Source: Pedobacter sp. AK013 (GTDB lineage Bacteria; Bacteroidota; Bacteroidia; Sphingobacteriales; Sphingobacteriaceae). From it: a stretch of 64,000 bases of DNA. Of the stretch, positions 1 to 9,105 are shown piece by piece. The stretch spans positions 62,001-126,000 of the forward strand of contig NZ_JACHCQ010000005.1 in NCBI RefSeq assembly GCF_014205835.1, written 5' to 3'. Both the position numbers and the translations under genes were made by a program. Below the pieces are notes generated by a model, which did no database searches, was not told the DNA's origin, and was given only the letters and a program-made list of their open reading frames with translations. Within the stretch, counting starts at the first letter, position 1. Each line of letters begins with the position of its first letter.

Positions 1-389
1 AGCTGGTTCAGCCCCGATTGGCAAAATGCCTGTTGCATGGCGAAATCGAGATCTGCAACAGGTTCAAAGATTTCGGTAAGGGTAACAGGGTTATTTCCTG
101 TAAAGGTAATCAGGCTTTTCCTTCCATCGTCCAGTGTATAGGCAATTCGCTCATGCTCAATAATTTCGGTGTAAGTTCCGCTAAAATCAAAATTTTCGGT
201 TCCGTCTTTTCTGGCCATAGCATATAAAAAACCACCACCTATTTTCAGGTTATTTTCAATTTTTTTGTTAATCCATTCATCTGATGGCGCATTCCACTTC
301 ATGATATGTTCGGGTTCATTCCAGATTTTCCACACCAGCTCTCTCGGTTGGTTTATCTCAATACTGGCTATTAAAGCATTCTGGTTCAT
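1..389 (-). CDS. AHSA1/SRPBCC-domain protein, 3' end cut by window edge
   Basis: The minus-strand frame is open from an ATG at 389 to the window edge, giving 129 residues. The N-terminus (MNQNALIASIEINQPRELVW), the later IWNEPEHIMKWNAPSDEW stretch and GGGFLYAMARKDG match the AHSA1/polyketide-cyclase-like SRPBCC family, usually 140-160 residues, so about the last 15-30 residues are missing. These proteins fold as a helix-grip with a hydrophobic cavity and mostly have unknown ligands; nothing in this fragment identifies one. No signal peptide is visible, so it should be cytoplasmic. It is transcribed away from the rest of the window and is not part of the neighbouring polysaccharide locus. Confidence 0.85.
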   Translation of the reverse strand, partial: MNQNALIASIEINQPRELVWKIWNEPEHIMKWNAPSDEWINKKIENNLKIGGGFLYAMARKDGTENFDFSGTYTEIIEHERIAYTLDDGRKSLITFTGNNPVTLTEIFEPVADLDFAMQQAFCQSGLNQ

Positions 390-815
390 ACAGCTAAATT
401 AATTGTTTAAAGTATGCCTTTAGGTGGCCATTGGAGACAAATTAAAGGGTGATTTGAGCGGAATTAAACATATTGTTTAAAGAAAACAGTAATTTTTTAT
501 ATCTGCTTTCCAGACTTATGGTGTATGATTATATAGATAAAGCAAACAAAAATTGCCTCATAACTGTAATTATAGTTCCTCTAACACGGGAGTAATTGGA
601 AAGGGGTAAACATGGATGTGGCTACCCTTTTCTCTTTTGACAACATTTTAAGCAGTGAACTTGTTTAGTTCATTTTGTTCAGTGATGCTTGGCAGCATTC
701 GAAACGATAAGAAAGTGCTTTTATAACAAAATAGGAAATACATCCTTATGCTGAATTGGCTGCCAAACCATTTTCTATCGCTCTAATTTTTTTGTACCCT
801 TGTAAAAAAAGTAAA
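390..815. other. Intergenic region, no gene seen
   Basis: This is an AT-rich 426-base gap between a leftward and a rightward gene, so it should hold both promoters. An earlier in-frame ATG at 756 could extend the rightward gene by 20 residues, but that extension is hydrophobic and unlike the family. I see no convincing repeat, RNA gene or coding region. Confidence 0.5.
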
Positions 816-1097
816 ATGGAAAAACCACTTGTTAATATCACTTACTGCCCGAAATGTGGCTGGATGTTGCGATCGGCTTATATGGCGCAAGAAATTTTAA
901 CCACTTTTGTAGATGAGGTAAGGGGCGTAACACTAATTCCAAGTGAGACATCAGGAGTTTTTACTATTCATGTTGCCGGGAAACTAATTTTCGATAGAAA
1001 GCAGATGCAACGTTTTCCTGAAATTAAAGAATTAAAACAGCTTATTCGTGATGAAGTAAATCCAACGATGAACCTAGGCCATTCTGATATAAAATAA
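816..1097 (+). CDS. SelT/SelW/SelH-family (Rdx) thioredoxin-fold protein
   Basis: A 93-residue protein beginning MEKPLVNITYCPKCGWMLRS. The CxxC at residues 11-14 right after the first beta strand, the following long helix and the later GVFTIHVAGKLIFDRK strand are the pattern of the Rdx family, which in other organisms carries selenocysteine in this position; here both positions are cysteine. Members are thought to be small redox proteins, but the physiological partner is unknown. I chose the ATG at 816 rather than 756 because it gives the normal family length and begins directly with the conserved strand. It is a single cytoplasmic gene, separate from the downstream locus. Confidence 0.85.
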   Translation: MEKPLVNITYCPKCGWMLRSAYMAQEILTTFVDEVRGVTLIPSETSGVFTIHVAGKLIFDRKQMQRFPEIKELKQLIRDEVNPTMNLGHSDIK

Positions 1098-1406
1098 TCT
1101 GTTGATAATATTGCTCAATAGCAGGTCCAAAAGCAGAAAGTTAAAGAATATCAATTTTGGCGGATATAATAATAAACCGAGGGCAAGTGTACACGCGACA
1201 CGCGTACGTCAGCGAGGGGCATACATCTCTCACTAAGCTTTCACAGTAAAATAACTTATTCATTTTAAACAGGCTTTAAAAGCGTCTTAATGTAGGAGAA
1301 GTTATACTTTTTTCGCTATATAATCCTAGGGTATACAGCTGATGGAGTTTTAGGAAAATATGTATATTCGTTTCGTACCAAGTAATACTACGGTACTGTT
1401 TTCTCT
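1098..1406. other. Intergenic region upstream of the HTCS gene
   Basis: The 309-base gap contains a short GC-rich patch near 1189-1222 with an imperfect inverted repeat around CGCGACACGCG, which stands out from the AT-rich surroundings. It then passes through AT-rich sequence to the HTCS start. The HTCS promoter must lie here, but I cannot point to a clear -7 element. No coding region is supported. Confidence 0.45.
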
Positions 1407-4400
1407 ATGTTCCTTATTCAAAAAAAAACGGCTTGCTTCATACTTTTTTTATGTATGGGCGCAGGTATTTGTTTTGCCCAGTCTCCAGCTGTTCCCCTTA
1501 AATACTTGGGGGTAGAAAATGGACTGTCTAACAATGTGGTAAATTCCTTGTATCTAGATCATTTCGGGTTTATGTGGATGGGTACCTATGATGGATTAAA
1601 CCGTTACGATGGTTATCACTTTAAGGTTTTTAGGAATGGATGGGGAGATGAACATTCATTGATAAATAACCACATTACCGTACTAAATGGAGATGCGAAT
1701 AACAGGGTTTGGGTAGGTACACAAAAGGGAGTCTCATATTATGATTATGCAGATTCCAAGTTCCATCAATTGATTTATCTGGATAAAGGCAAAAAAAATG
1801 AGGTAAGCTATGCTATTAATTCCATTGCAATAAGTCAAGCTTTAGTTGTTTATGTGGCTACTGAAGAAAAAGGCTTGTTCATGCTCAAAAAGAATAGCGG
1901 CGCAGCAGAACGGATACCATTTGGTAAAAATTTCGATTTTACTGTAAAGGCTTTATATATAGATGAAGACCAAACCCTCTGGCTTTTTATAAAAGATGTA
2001 GGCCTTTGTAGGTATGACAATGATAAAAATACACTCCGTTTAGTAAGCACGGCTGTACGCTCGGTAACTTGCATTACAAAAGGGACTAGCCAAATGCTTT
2101 GGGTTGGAACAGAGCGAGGACTTTTTCAGTTCGATAAAGCCAAAAACAGCCTTACCAGGTTTAAGCAGCGTTTAAGCAATGAGAATATTATGAGTTTGCT
2201 GTTTGATCGGAAACAAAAGCTTTGGATTTCGACTGATGGAGGAGGGATTGCTGTTTATGATACAAAAAATCAAAAAACAGATTACCTGTCTGCAGGAAAA
2301 GAAAAAGGCTTATTGAGCAGTAATTCTATTGCACAGGTTTACGAAGACCGTGAATCCAGAAAATGGATTGCAACCTTACGAGGTGGGGTTAATATCATTG
2401 ATCCGGAAAACGAGCAGTTTACTACTATTAAGCATGATCCGTTAAAAAGCAATTCTCTAATCAACAATTTTGTACTTTCCTTTAGTGAAGATGAAAATAA
2501 AAACATTTGGATTGGGACTGATGGTGGTGGTTTAAGTGTTTGGAATCGAAAGCAAAACACTTTTGCTAATTATGCTAAAACCAGCGATCCAAGCTCATTA
2601 ACCAGTAATTTTGTGACCAGTATTTTAAACGATGCAGACCACAACACTTGGGTGGCCAGTTTTAGCGGAGGGATAGATCGTTTTAATAAAACAACCGGAA
2701 AATTTGTTCACTATAACTGTTATAATACTTTTAAAGGTATCGATGATATTAATATTTGGAAGCTTTATCAAGATAAGCAAAAAAATATTTGGGTAGGTAC
2801 CACAAAAGGCGGCGCATTGTACCGTTATAATAAAAGCACTGATAAATTTGAACTTTTCGACCATAAATTAAAGGATATTCATACCTTGTTCCAAGATTCG
2901 AAAGGCAGACTTTGGGCAGGAAATTATACCGAACTGATTGAAATAGATCCAATCAACAAGAAACATCGTTATACGAAGATCAACTTTGCCATTAGGGCCA
3001 TTCAGGAAGATTTTAACCATCAGATATGGATCGGCACAGAGGGTGGAGGTTTATTGCTTTTTGACCCCGAAACCAAAAAAATAAAACGATATATCCAGAG
3101 TGATGGATTACCCAGTAATTCAGTGCTCAATATCCTTCAGGATGCCCAGGGTAATTTGTGGTGCAGTACCTACAATGGCTTATCGAAATTTGATGTTACA
3201 CACCATAACTTTAAAAACTATTTTGCTACTGATGGTTTACAGAGCAATCAGTTCAATTATAATGCAGCATTAAAGCTTACCAATGGTGATTTTTTATTTG
3301 GTGGAATTGGTGGCTTTAACTTGTTTTCGCCCGATAGCATTAAGAAAAATAAGAGGATTCCTAAAATGGTGCTGACTGATTTTAGGATCAATAATATTCC
3401 GCTCGATCAGGATTCGAGTTATAACGATATCTCTATTGTTAATTTAGCACGTATCGAAATCCCATTTAATGCTGCAGTGATTTCTATCGATTACGCCGCC
3501 ATAGAGTTTTCTTTTCAGGATCAGATTTCTTACGCCTATTACCTGGAAGGTTGGGACAGAGACTGGAATGATGTAAACAAATTAAGTACAGCCTATTATT
3601 CCAGGTTAAATGAGGGCGAGTATAAACTGCACATTAAAAGTACCGATACCGAAGGTGCCTGGAGCAACAATGAAAAAATCGTAATCATTAAGATTTTACC
3701 GCCTTGGTACCGTACCTGGTGGGCTTATACCATTTACCTCATTCTAGGATCGTCGTTATTTTATCTTTTTCAAACCTATCGTAACCGCCAGAGAAGGTTA
3801 AAACACGAGGTAGAGATTACCAACCTTAAAATGGAGCGTGAAAAGGACCTGAATGAGAAAAAATTAAGTTTCTTTACCAATATTTCGCACGAGCTGAGAA
3901 CGCCGTTAACCTTAATTGTTAACCCGATTAAAGATATTATCCATAAAAAAGATCCAGGACCTGAGAAAAACGACTTAAATGTAGTTTACCGCAATTCTAG
4001 GCGGTTATTAAGCCTGGTAGACCAGTTATTGCTATTTAGAAAGACTGAAAGTGAGAATGATACCTTAAAAATTGTAAGAATCAATCTATACAAATTTGCC
4101 AACGAGATTTTTCTCTGCTTTAATTATTTGGCAAAGCAGAACCATATCGAATATACTTTTGAGTGCGAAGAAGAGGACCTGGATATTTATGCCGATAAAG
4201 ACAAACTCGAAATTGTTTTTTTTAACCTGCTCTCTAACGCACTTAAATTTACTCCAAAAGGCGGTTTTGTGAAATTTAGTGTTAAAACCATCGGTATGCG
4301 GGTGCATATTGAAGTGAGTGATAGTGGTCCAGGCATACCTGTGCATGTGGGTGAAAAATTGTTCGATAAGTTTTATAAAGTGATGTCGAACGAATCGCTA

Positions 4401-5450
4401 AAGATGGGTTTTGGCATTGGGCTTTATCTGGCCAAAAACTTTGTAGAATTGCACAAGGGTAAAATTTCGTTCCGCTCCAATCAGGGGATGGGCACCGTAT
4501 TTTTGATCGATATTCCGGTTGGGGAACCAAACTTACAACAAAGCGGTGTTTTCCAAAACGAATTAACCTATGTAAACGAGCTGATTGCACAAGAGGAAGA
4601 AGCAGAAAATAACGATGCCGAGAATGTGGGTAACCTCGAATTGCTCATCTCAGATTTACACTCGATTTTAGTTATTGATGATAACCCCGAAATTATCGAT
4701 TACATCAAGCACATTTTTCAGGATAATTTCAAAATTTACAAAGCCGAAAATGGTACAGATGGACTAAAACTCTGTAAAGAATATTTGCCTGATATTGTTA
4801 TATCTGATGTAAATATGGATGGCCTTAATGGTATCGAACTCTGTAGGGCGATTAAAGACGATTCAGCCCTAAGCCATATTCCGGTAATTCTGTTAACCGG
4901 CGACCCTAGTCCGGAGATAAAACTTAAAGGAATTGAAGTTGGTGCCTACGATTTTATAGGTAAACCATTCGATAAAGAGCTCTTTACGGCCAAAATTAAT
5001 AGTATTATTAAAAACCGGACCAACCTTCAGTCTTATTTCTACAATGAAATAACCTTAAAAAGTGATGCCCATAAAGTTTCACAAGAAGATAAGGGCTTTC
5101 TTCAAAAATGCATTATGATTATTGAAGAAAATCTGATGGAAGACAGCTTTAATGTAAAAACACTGGCATCTGACCTTGGAATGAGTCATTCTAATCTCTA
5201 CAAAAGGATCAAAGCTACTTCTGGCCAATCGATAAATGGTTTTATCCGTTTTATCAGGTTAAGAAAGGCTGCCGAGTTGTTAATCAATACCAATTTAAAT
5301 ATTAACGAGGCTGCCTTCAGGGTAGGGATAAATGATAGTAAATATTTTAGAGAGCAGTTTCAAAAGCTGTTTAAATTAACACCTTCTGAGTTTATTAAGA
5401 AACACCGGAAAAGTTTTCATAAATACTATAATATTAATGCTACAACATAA
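1407..5450 (+). CDS. Hybrid two-component system (HTCS) sensor-regulator of the polysaccharide locus
   Basis: A 1347-residue one-protein signalling system. A signal peptide (to about residue 25, ending FAQ) is followed by repeated propeller strands with W-(I/V)-G-T motifs (about 30-680), a Y_Y_Y domain (about 690-765) and one membrane segment near 770-790. Then come HisKA with phospho-acceptor H828 in ISHELRTP, an HATPase (N box near 940, DSGPGIP near 972), a receiver with D1134 in DIVISDVNMDG, and an AraC-type helix-turn-helix at the C-terminus (about 1262-1335). HTCS proteins bind glycan breakdown products in the periplasm and switch on the neighbouring locus. Its place directly upstream of the enzyme operon on the same strand makes it the obvious regulator. 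All catalytic residues are present. Confidence 0.97.
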   Translation: MFLIQKKTACFILFLCMGAGICFAQSPAVPLKYLGVENGLSNNVVNSLYLDHFGFMWMGTYDGLNRYDGYHFKVFRNGWGDEHSLINNHITVLNGDANNRVWVGTQKGVSYYDYADSKFHQLIYLDKGKKNEVSYAINSIAISQALVVYVATEEKGLFMLKKNSGAAERIPFGKNFDFTVKALYIDEDQTLWLFIKDVGLCRYDNDKNTLRLVSTAVRSVTCITKGTSQMLWVGTERGLFQFDKAKNSLTRFKQRLSNENIMSLLFDRKQKLWISTDGGGIAVYDTKNQKTDYLSAGKEKGLLSSNSIAQVYEDRESRKWIATLRGGVNIIDPENEQFTTIKHDPLKSNSLINNFVLSFSEDENKNIWIGTDGGGLSVWNRKQNTFANYAKTSDPSSLTSNFVTSILNDADHNTWVASFSGGIDRFNKTTGKFVHYNCYNTFKGIDDINIWKLYQDKQKNIWVGTTKGGALYRYNKSTDKFELFDHKLKDIHTLFQDSKGRLWAGNYTELIEIDPINKKHRYTKINFAIRAIQEDFNHQIWIGTEGGGLLLFDPETKKIKRYIQSDGLPSNSVLNILQDAQGNLWCSTYNGLSKFDVTHHNFKNYFATDGLQSNQFNYNAALKLTNGDFLFGGIGGFNLFSPDSIKKNKRIPKMVLTDFRINNIPLDQDSSYNDISIVNLARIEIPFNAAVISIDYAAIEFSFQDQISYAYYLEGWDRDWNDVNKLSTAYYSRLNEGEYKLHIKSTDTEGAWSNNEKIVIIKILPPWYRTWWAYTIYLILGSSLFYLFQTYRNRQRRLKHEVEITNLKMEREKDLNEKKLSFFTNISHELRTPLTLIVNPIKDIIHKKDPGPEKNDLNVVYRNSRRLLSLVDQLLLFRKTESENDTLKIVRINLYKFANEIFLCFNYLAKQNHIEYTFECEEEDLDIYADKDKLEIVFFNLLSNALKFTPKGGFVKFSVKTIGMRVHIEVSDSGPGIPVHVGEKLFDKFYKVMSNESLKMGFGIGLYLAKNFVELHKGKISFRSNQGMGTVFLIDIPVGEPNLQQSGVFQNELTYVNELIAQEEEAENNDAENVGNLELLISDLHSILVIDDNPEIIDYIKHIFQDNFKIYKAENGTDGLKLCKEYLPDIVISDVNMDGLNGIELCRAIKDDSALSHIPVILLTGDPSPEIKLKGIEVGAYDFIGKPFDKELFTAKINSIIKNRTNLQSYFYNEITLKSDAHKVSQEDKGFLQKCIMIIEENLMEDSFNVKTLASDLGMSHSNLYKRIKATSGQSINGFIRFIRLRKAAELLINTNLNINEAAFRVGINDSKYFREQFQKLFKLTPSEFIKKHRKSFHKYYNINATT

Positions 5451-5493
5451 AAGTTACCCTAATTTAGGCTTTTAAAGGCATTTATCTTAAAAC

Positions 5494-5551
5494 GCCCCCT
5501 GCAAAGTATGATTTAGCCCCCTGTGTAAAGTTTAAAAATTTCGGTACTTCG
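5494..5551 (+). promoter_or_regulatory. Candidate HTCS operator and promoter of the enzyme operon
   Basis: Two direct copies of CCCCCTG lie at 5495-5501 and 5517-5523, 22 bp apart. Each is followed after a few bases by AAAGT. About 23 bp after the second copy is TACTTCG (5545-5551), similar to the Bacteroidota -7 element. Direct half-sites two helical turns apart are usual for AraC-type DNA-binding domains such as that of the upstream HTCS. A similar arrangement precedes the first susC. The binding role is inference. Confidence 0.5.
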
Positions 5552-5592
5552 GCTTTACCAAGTGTAAGCAACCGAGCAGCCTAAACTGTATA

Positions 5593-6918
5593 ATGTATCA
5601 ACTACTAAATAAAAGTATATTTCTAATCTGCACATTCATCGGCATCACCCTGATGAGTGTTGCGCAAGAAACGCAACTGAGTACCATTGCCAGTAATGGC
5701 TGGGCTAATAACTCGGTAAATACTGTTATTTTCCGTAAAAATTCTTTAATCAGTTTTAAAGGTAGCCAGTACGCTGCTTATTATGATGAAGAACAAAATG
5801 TGGTATTGGCCAAGCGTAAAATTGGGTCAAGCCACTGGACATTAGTTACTACGGCCTATAAAGGTGATGCTACCGACGCCCATAAATCAATTAGTATTAT
5901 GATAGATGGCGATGGTTTCCTCCATATTGTTTGGGGCCAGCATAACAACAATTTAAATTATGCTAAATCGGTTTCAGCAGGTTCATTAACCTTAGGAAAT
6001 AAGACCGTTATGCTTTCCGCAAAAGAAAATAAAGTCAGTTATCCTGAATTTTATAAGCTGACCAATGGCGATTTACTGTTTTTTTACCGCGATGGGGGCT
6101 CTGGAAATGGAAACCTGATGATAAACCGTTATAGTCTGAAGACCAAAAAGTGGACACGTGTACAGGATGGAATGATTAATGGCGAAGGTGAACGAAATGC
6201 ATATTGGCAGGTTGCAGTAGATGGGGCTGGAACCATCCATTTATCATGGGTGTGGCGCGAAAGCCCTGATGTAGCCAGTAACCATGATTTATGTTATGCT
6301 AAATCTACTGATAGAGGTTTAACCTGGTTAAAATCTACCAATGAAAAATATAGTCTTCCCATTACTGCAGCCAATGCAGAATATGCACTTAAAATTCCAC
6401 AAAAAAGTGAGCTGATCAACCAAACATCAATGTTTGCTGATGCCAATGGTAATGTATTTATTGCTGGTTATTGGCGAGATATGAACGAAACGGTACCACA
6501 ATATCACTTGGTTTTTAAAACAGATAACCATTGGAAAGTAAGTAACCTTAATTTTAGAAAAACAGCTTTTAGTTTAAGTGGAGGGGGGACCAAACAGATT
6601 CCGATTTCGAGGCCACAGATTATTGTTTGGCCAAATGGAAAATATTACGCTGCAGGATTATTGTTTAGAGATGCTGAACGGGGTAACAAAGTTTCGATTG
6701 CGTTGAACGATCAGCTTGGATCAGGAAATTGGAAGATTAAAGACCTTACTCAAAAAAGCGTTGGCGACTGGGAACCCAGTTACGACACCGAGCTTTGGAA
6801 AAATAAAGGGATTTTGAGCCTCTTTCTACAGCATGTTACCCAGGTAGACGGAGAAGGAAAGGCCAACCATGCACCAACAATTGTGCAAGCCTTAGATTGG
6901 AAACCAAAAAATAAATAG
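5593..6918 (+). CDS. BNR_4-family seven-bladed propeller enzyme (GH145/PL42-like)
   Basis: A 441-residue secreted protein with a signal peptide ending around residue 24 (SVAQ). The body shows the BNR_4 pattern: DAHKSISIMIDGDGFLHIVW followed by GQHN, repeated S-x-D-x-G blades, and a conserved RPQIIVWPNGKYY stretch. Characterised relatives act on the L-rhamnose-alpha-1,4-glucuronic acid unit of arabinogalactan proteins (GH145 hydrolase, PL42 lyase) or on ulvan (PL24/PL25). The rest of this locus is of arabinogalactan type, so the first substrate is favoured. The GH105 gene two positions downstream would consume the unsaturated glucuronate that a lyase makes, which leans towards the lyase reaction, but sequence reading alone cannot decide. 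It is the first gene of the enzyme operon, with a 15-base gap to the next. Confidence 0.75.
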   Translation: MYQLLNKSIFLICTFIGITLMSVAQETQLSTIASNGWANNSVNTVIFRKNSLISFKGSQYAAYYDEEQNVVLAKRKIGSSHWTLVTTAYKGDATDAHKSISIMIDGDGFLHIVWGQHNNNLNYAKSVSAGSLTLGNKTVMLSAKENKVSYPEFYKLTNGDLLFFYRDGGSGNGNLMINRYSLKTKKWTRVQDGMINGEGERNAYWQVAVDGAGTIHLSWVWRESPDVASNHDLCYAKSTDRGLTWLKSTNEKYSLPITAANAEYALKIPQKSELINQTSMFADANGNVFIAGYWRDMNETVPQYHLVFKTDNHWKVSNLNFRKTAFSLSGGGTKQIPISRPQIIVWPNGKYYAAGLLFRDAERGNKVSIALNDQLGSGNWKIKDLTQKSVGDWEPSYDTELWKNKGILSLFLQHVTQVDGEGKANHAPTIVQALDWKPKNK

Positions 6919-6933
6919 CGAATTAACCATAAA

Positions 6934-9105
6934 ATGAAACATTCCATTATAAAATATAGCCTTTCTTTACTAGCTGTTTTGTTCTTGTTATCAATTAATC
7001 TGGTAAAGGCACAAAGCAAAAAAACAGCTAAGATAGCTCAAGAAAATACAGCTTATTTATTTACTTATTTTACTGGGAACAGTAAAGCAGAAGAGGCGAT
7101 ACGTTTTGCAGTGAGTACCGATGGCTACCATTATAAAGCTTTAAATAACAATAATCCTGTTATTTCTTCTGAAAAGATCAGCAGTACTGGCGGTATACGC
7201 GATCCACATATTTTGCGCGGCGAAGATGGCAAAACTTTTTACATGGTGGCTACCGATATGGTTTCTGATAAGGGCTGGAACTCGAACAGAGCAATGGTAT
7301 TACTTAAATCAAATGATCTGATCCATTGGACATCGGCAGTTGTTAATATTCAAAAACGTTTTCCAAATAACGAAAATCTGTTACGCGTTTGGGCACCGCA
7401 GACCATTTACGATAAAACAGCCAAAAAATATATGGTTTATTGGTCGATGAAGCATGGCGATGATCCTGATAAAATCTATTATGCTTATGCAAACCCTGAT
7501 TTTACCGACCTGGAGACCGCTCCAAAACAACTCTTTTTTAGTCCTACCAATAGTGCTTGTATTGATGGAGATATTATTTACGATAAAGGGAAATACAATC
7601 TGTTTTTTAAAACAGAAGGCAACGGCAATGGCATTAAAAAAGCGGTTTCTAATCGACTAACAGAAGGTTATGTACTACAGGATAAATACCTGCAGCAAAC
7701 CAAAGAAGCGGTAGAAGGTGCAGGCGTTTTTAAGTTGAATCATAGTGATGAGTATATCCTGATATACGATGTATATATGAAAGGCCGTTATCAGTTTACC
7801 AAAAGCAAAGATCTCGCAAATTTCAGTGTTGTAGATCAGGATGTTACGATGGATTTTCACCCTAGGCACGGAACTATTTTGCCGATTAATCAGCAAGAGT
7901 TAAGCCGGTTGCTCAATCAATGGTATCCTGTTGAATCTGTTTTGCAAAGCGCACAGAATAAGGCAATCAACCAGAATAACATTGTTTTAGATAGTGTGAA
8001 TCAAAAACTCTATCTACCTGTAAATTATGGAACAGATATAAAGGCTTTTGATCCGCAGTTTAATACCTTTAATCAAATCACCATAACACCAAAAGGAAAA
8101 TTGGATTTTTCTAAAGGTCCGGTGAAAATTAAGATAAGCATTGCCAATCAACAACCTAAAACTTATGCTATAACTGTTGCTGTAGCCAATAACCCTGTTT
8201 TAAAAGGTTATTATGCCGATCCTGAAATTTTATACTCCAATAAAACAGGCAAATACTACATTTATCCAACCAGCGATGGCTTTAACAATTGGAGCGGTAC
8301 ATATTTTAAAAGTTTTTCATCAACCGATCTTGTTAACTGGACAGATGAAGGGAAAATATTAGACCTTGAAAAAGATGTTTCATGGGCAAAAAGGAATGCC
8401 TGGGCACCCACCATTATCGAAAAGAAAATAAATGGTGGATATAAATATTTCTATTATTTCACTGCCGCACAGAAAATCGGCGTTGCTATTGCCGATAATC
8501 CAACCGGACCGTTTAAGGATAGTGGAAAGGCTTTAATTGCGAGTAAACCAAAGGGAATAAAAGGTGGCCAGGAGATTGATCCTGATGTATTTAACGATCC
8601 TAAAACCAACAAAAGTTATTTATACTGGGGAAATGGCTATATGGCTGTTGCACCACTAAATGATGATATGATTTCGATTGATACGAGTGCGATTAAAGTT
8701 ACCACCCCCGATAAGAGCTTTAGAGAAGGTACCGAAGTTTTTTACCGTAACGGAAAGTATTACTTCTTATGGTCGGAAGATGATACCCGAAGCGAGAATT
8801 ACAGGGTAAGATATGGTTTTTCTGACTCGCCTATAGGAAAAATAACCATTCCGGAAAACAATCTGATTCTGGCAAAAGATGTGGCGCAAGGTATTTACGG
8901 AACAGGACACAATAGTGTAATTAAGATTAATGGAAAAGATGAATGGTATATGGTTTACCATCGTTTTACCCGACCAAAAGGAATCTCAATGGGAAGTGCT
9001 GCAGGTTATAATCGCGAGGTTTGCATCGATAAAATGGAATTTAACGCTGATGGAACCATTAAACCAGTAGTGCCAACAGTAAATGGCATTAAACCAATAT
9101 ATTAA
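6934..9105 (+). CDS. Double GH43 glycosidase (two GH43 domains in one protein)
   Basis: A 723-residue secreted protein (signal peptide ending VKAQ) carrying two complete GH43 five-bladed propellers. The N-terminal domain (about 35-325) has the base Asp in GIRDPHIL, a second Asp in ACIDGDIIYD and the acid Glu in AVEGAGVF. The C-terminal domain (about 423-715) has YYADPEIL, EIDPDVFND and REGTEVFY. A linker of about 90 residues with a beta-strand-rich, N-sigma-like segment joins them. Both catalytic triads look intact. GH43 enzymes usually remove alpha-L-arabinofuranosyl, xylosyl or galactosyl groups; in this locus arabinofuranosidase activity on arabinogalactan side chains is likely. The two halves belong to different subfamilies, so they probably cut different linkages. 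The stop codon overlaps the next start by one base (TAATG). Confidence 0.9.
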   Translation: MKHSIIKYSLSLLAVLFLLSINLVKAQSKKTAKIAQENTAYLFTYFTGNSKAEEAIRFAVSTDGYHYKALNNNNPVISSEKISSTGGIRDPHILRGEDGKTFYMVATDMVSDKGWNSNRAMVLLKSNDLIHWTSAVVNIQKRFPNNENLLRVWAPQTIYDKTAKKYMVYWSMKHGDDPDKIYYAYANPDFTDLETAPKQLFFSPTNSACIDGDIIYDKGKYNLFFKTEGNGNGIKKAVSNRLTEGYVLQDKYLQQTKEAVEGAGVFKLNHSDEYILIYDVYMKGRYQFTKSKDLANFSVVDQDVTMDFHPRHGTILPINQQELSRLLNQWYPVESVLQSAQNKAINQNNIVLDSVNQKLYLPVNYGTDIKAFDPQFNTFNQITITPKGKLDFSKGPVKIKISIANQQPKTYAITVAVANNPVLKGYYADPEILYSNKTGKYYIYPTSDGFNNWSGTYFKSFSSTDLVNWTDEGKILDLEKDVSWAKRNAWAPTIIEKKINGGYKYFYYFTAAQKIGVAIADNPTGPFKDSGKALIASKPKGIKGGQEIDPDVFNDPKTNKSYLYWGNGYMAVAPLNDDMISIDTSAIKVTTPDKSFREGTEVFYRNGKYYFLWSEDDTRSENYRVRYGFSDSPIGKITIPENNLILAKDVAQGIYGTGHNSVIKINGKDEWYMVYHRFTRPKGISMGSAAGYNREVCIDKMEFNADGTIKPVVPTVNGIKPIY

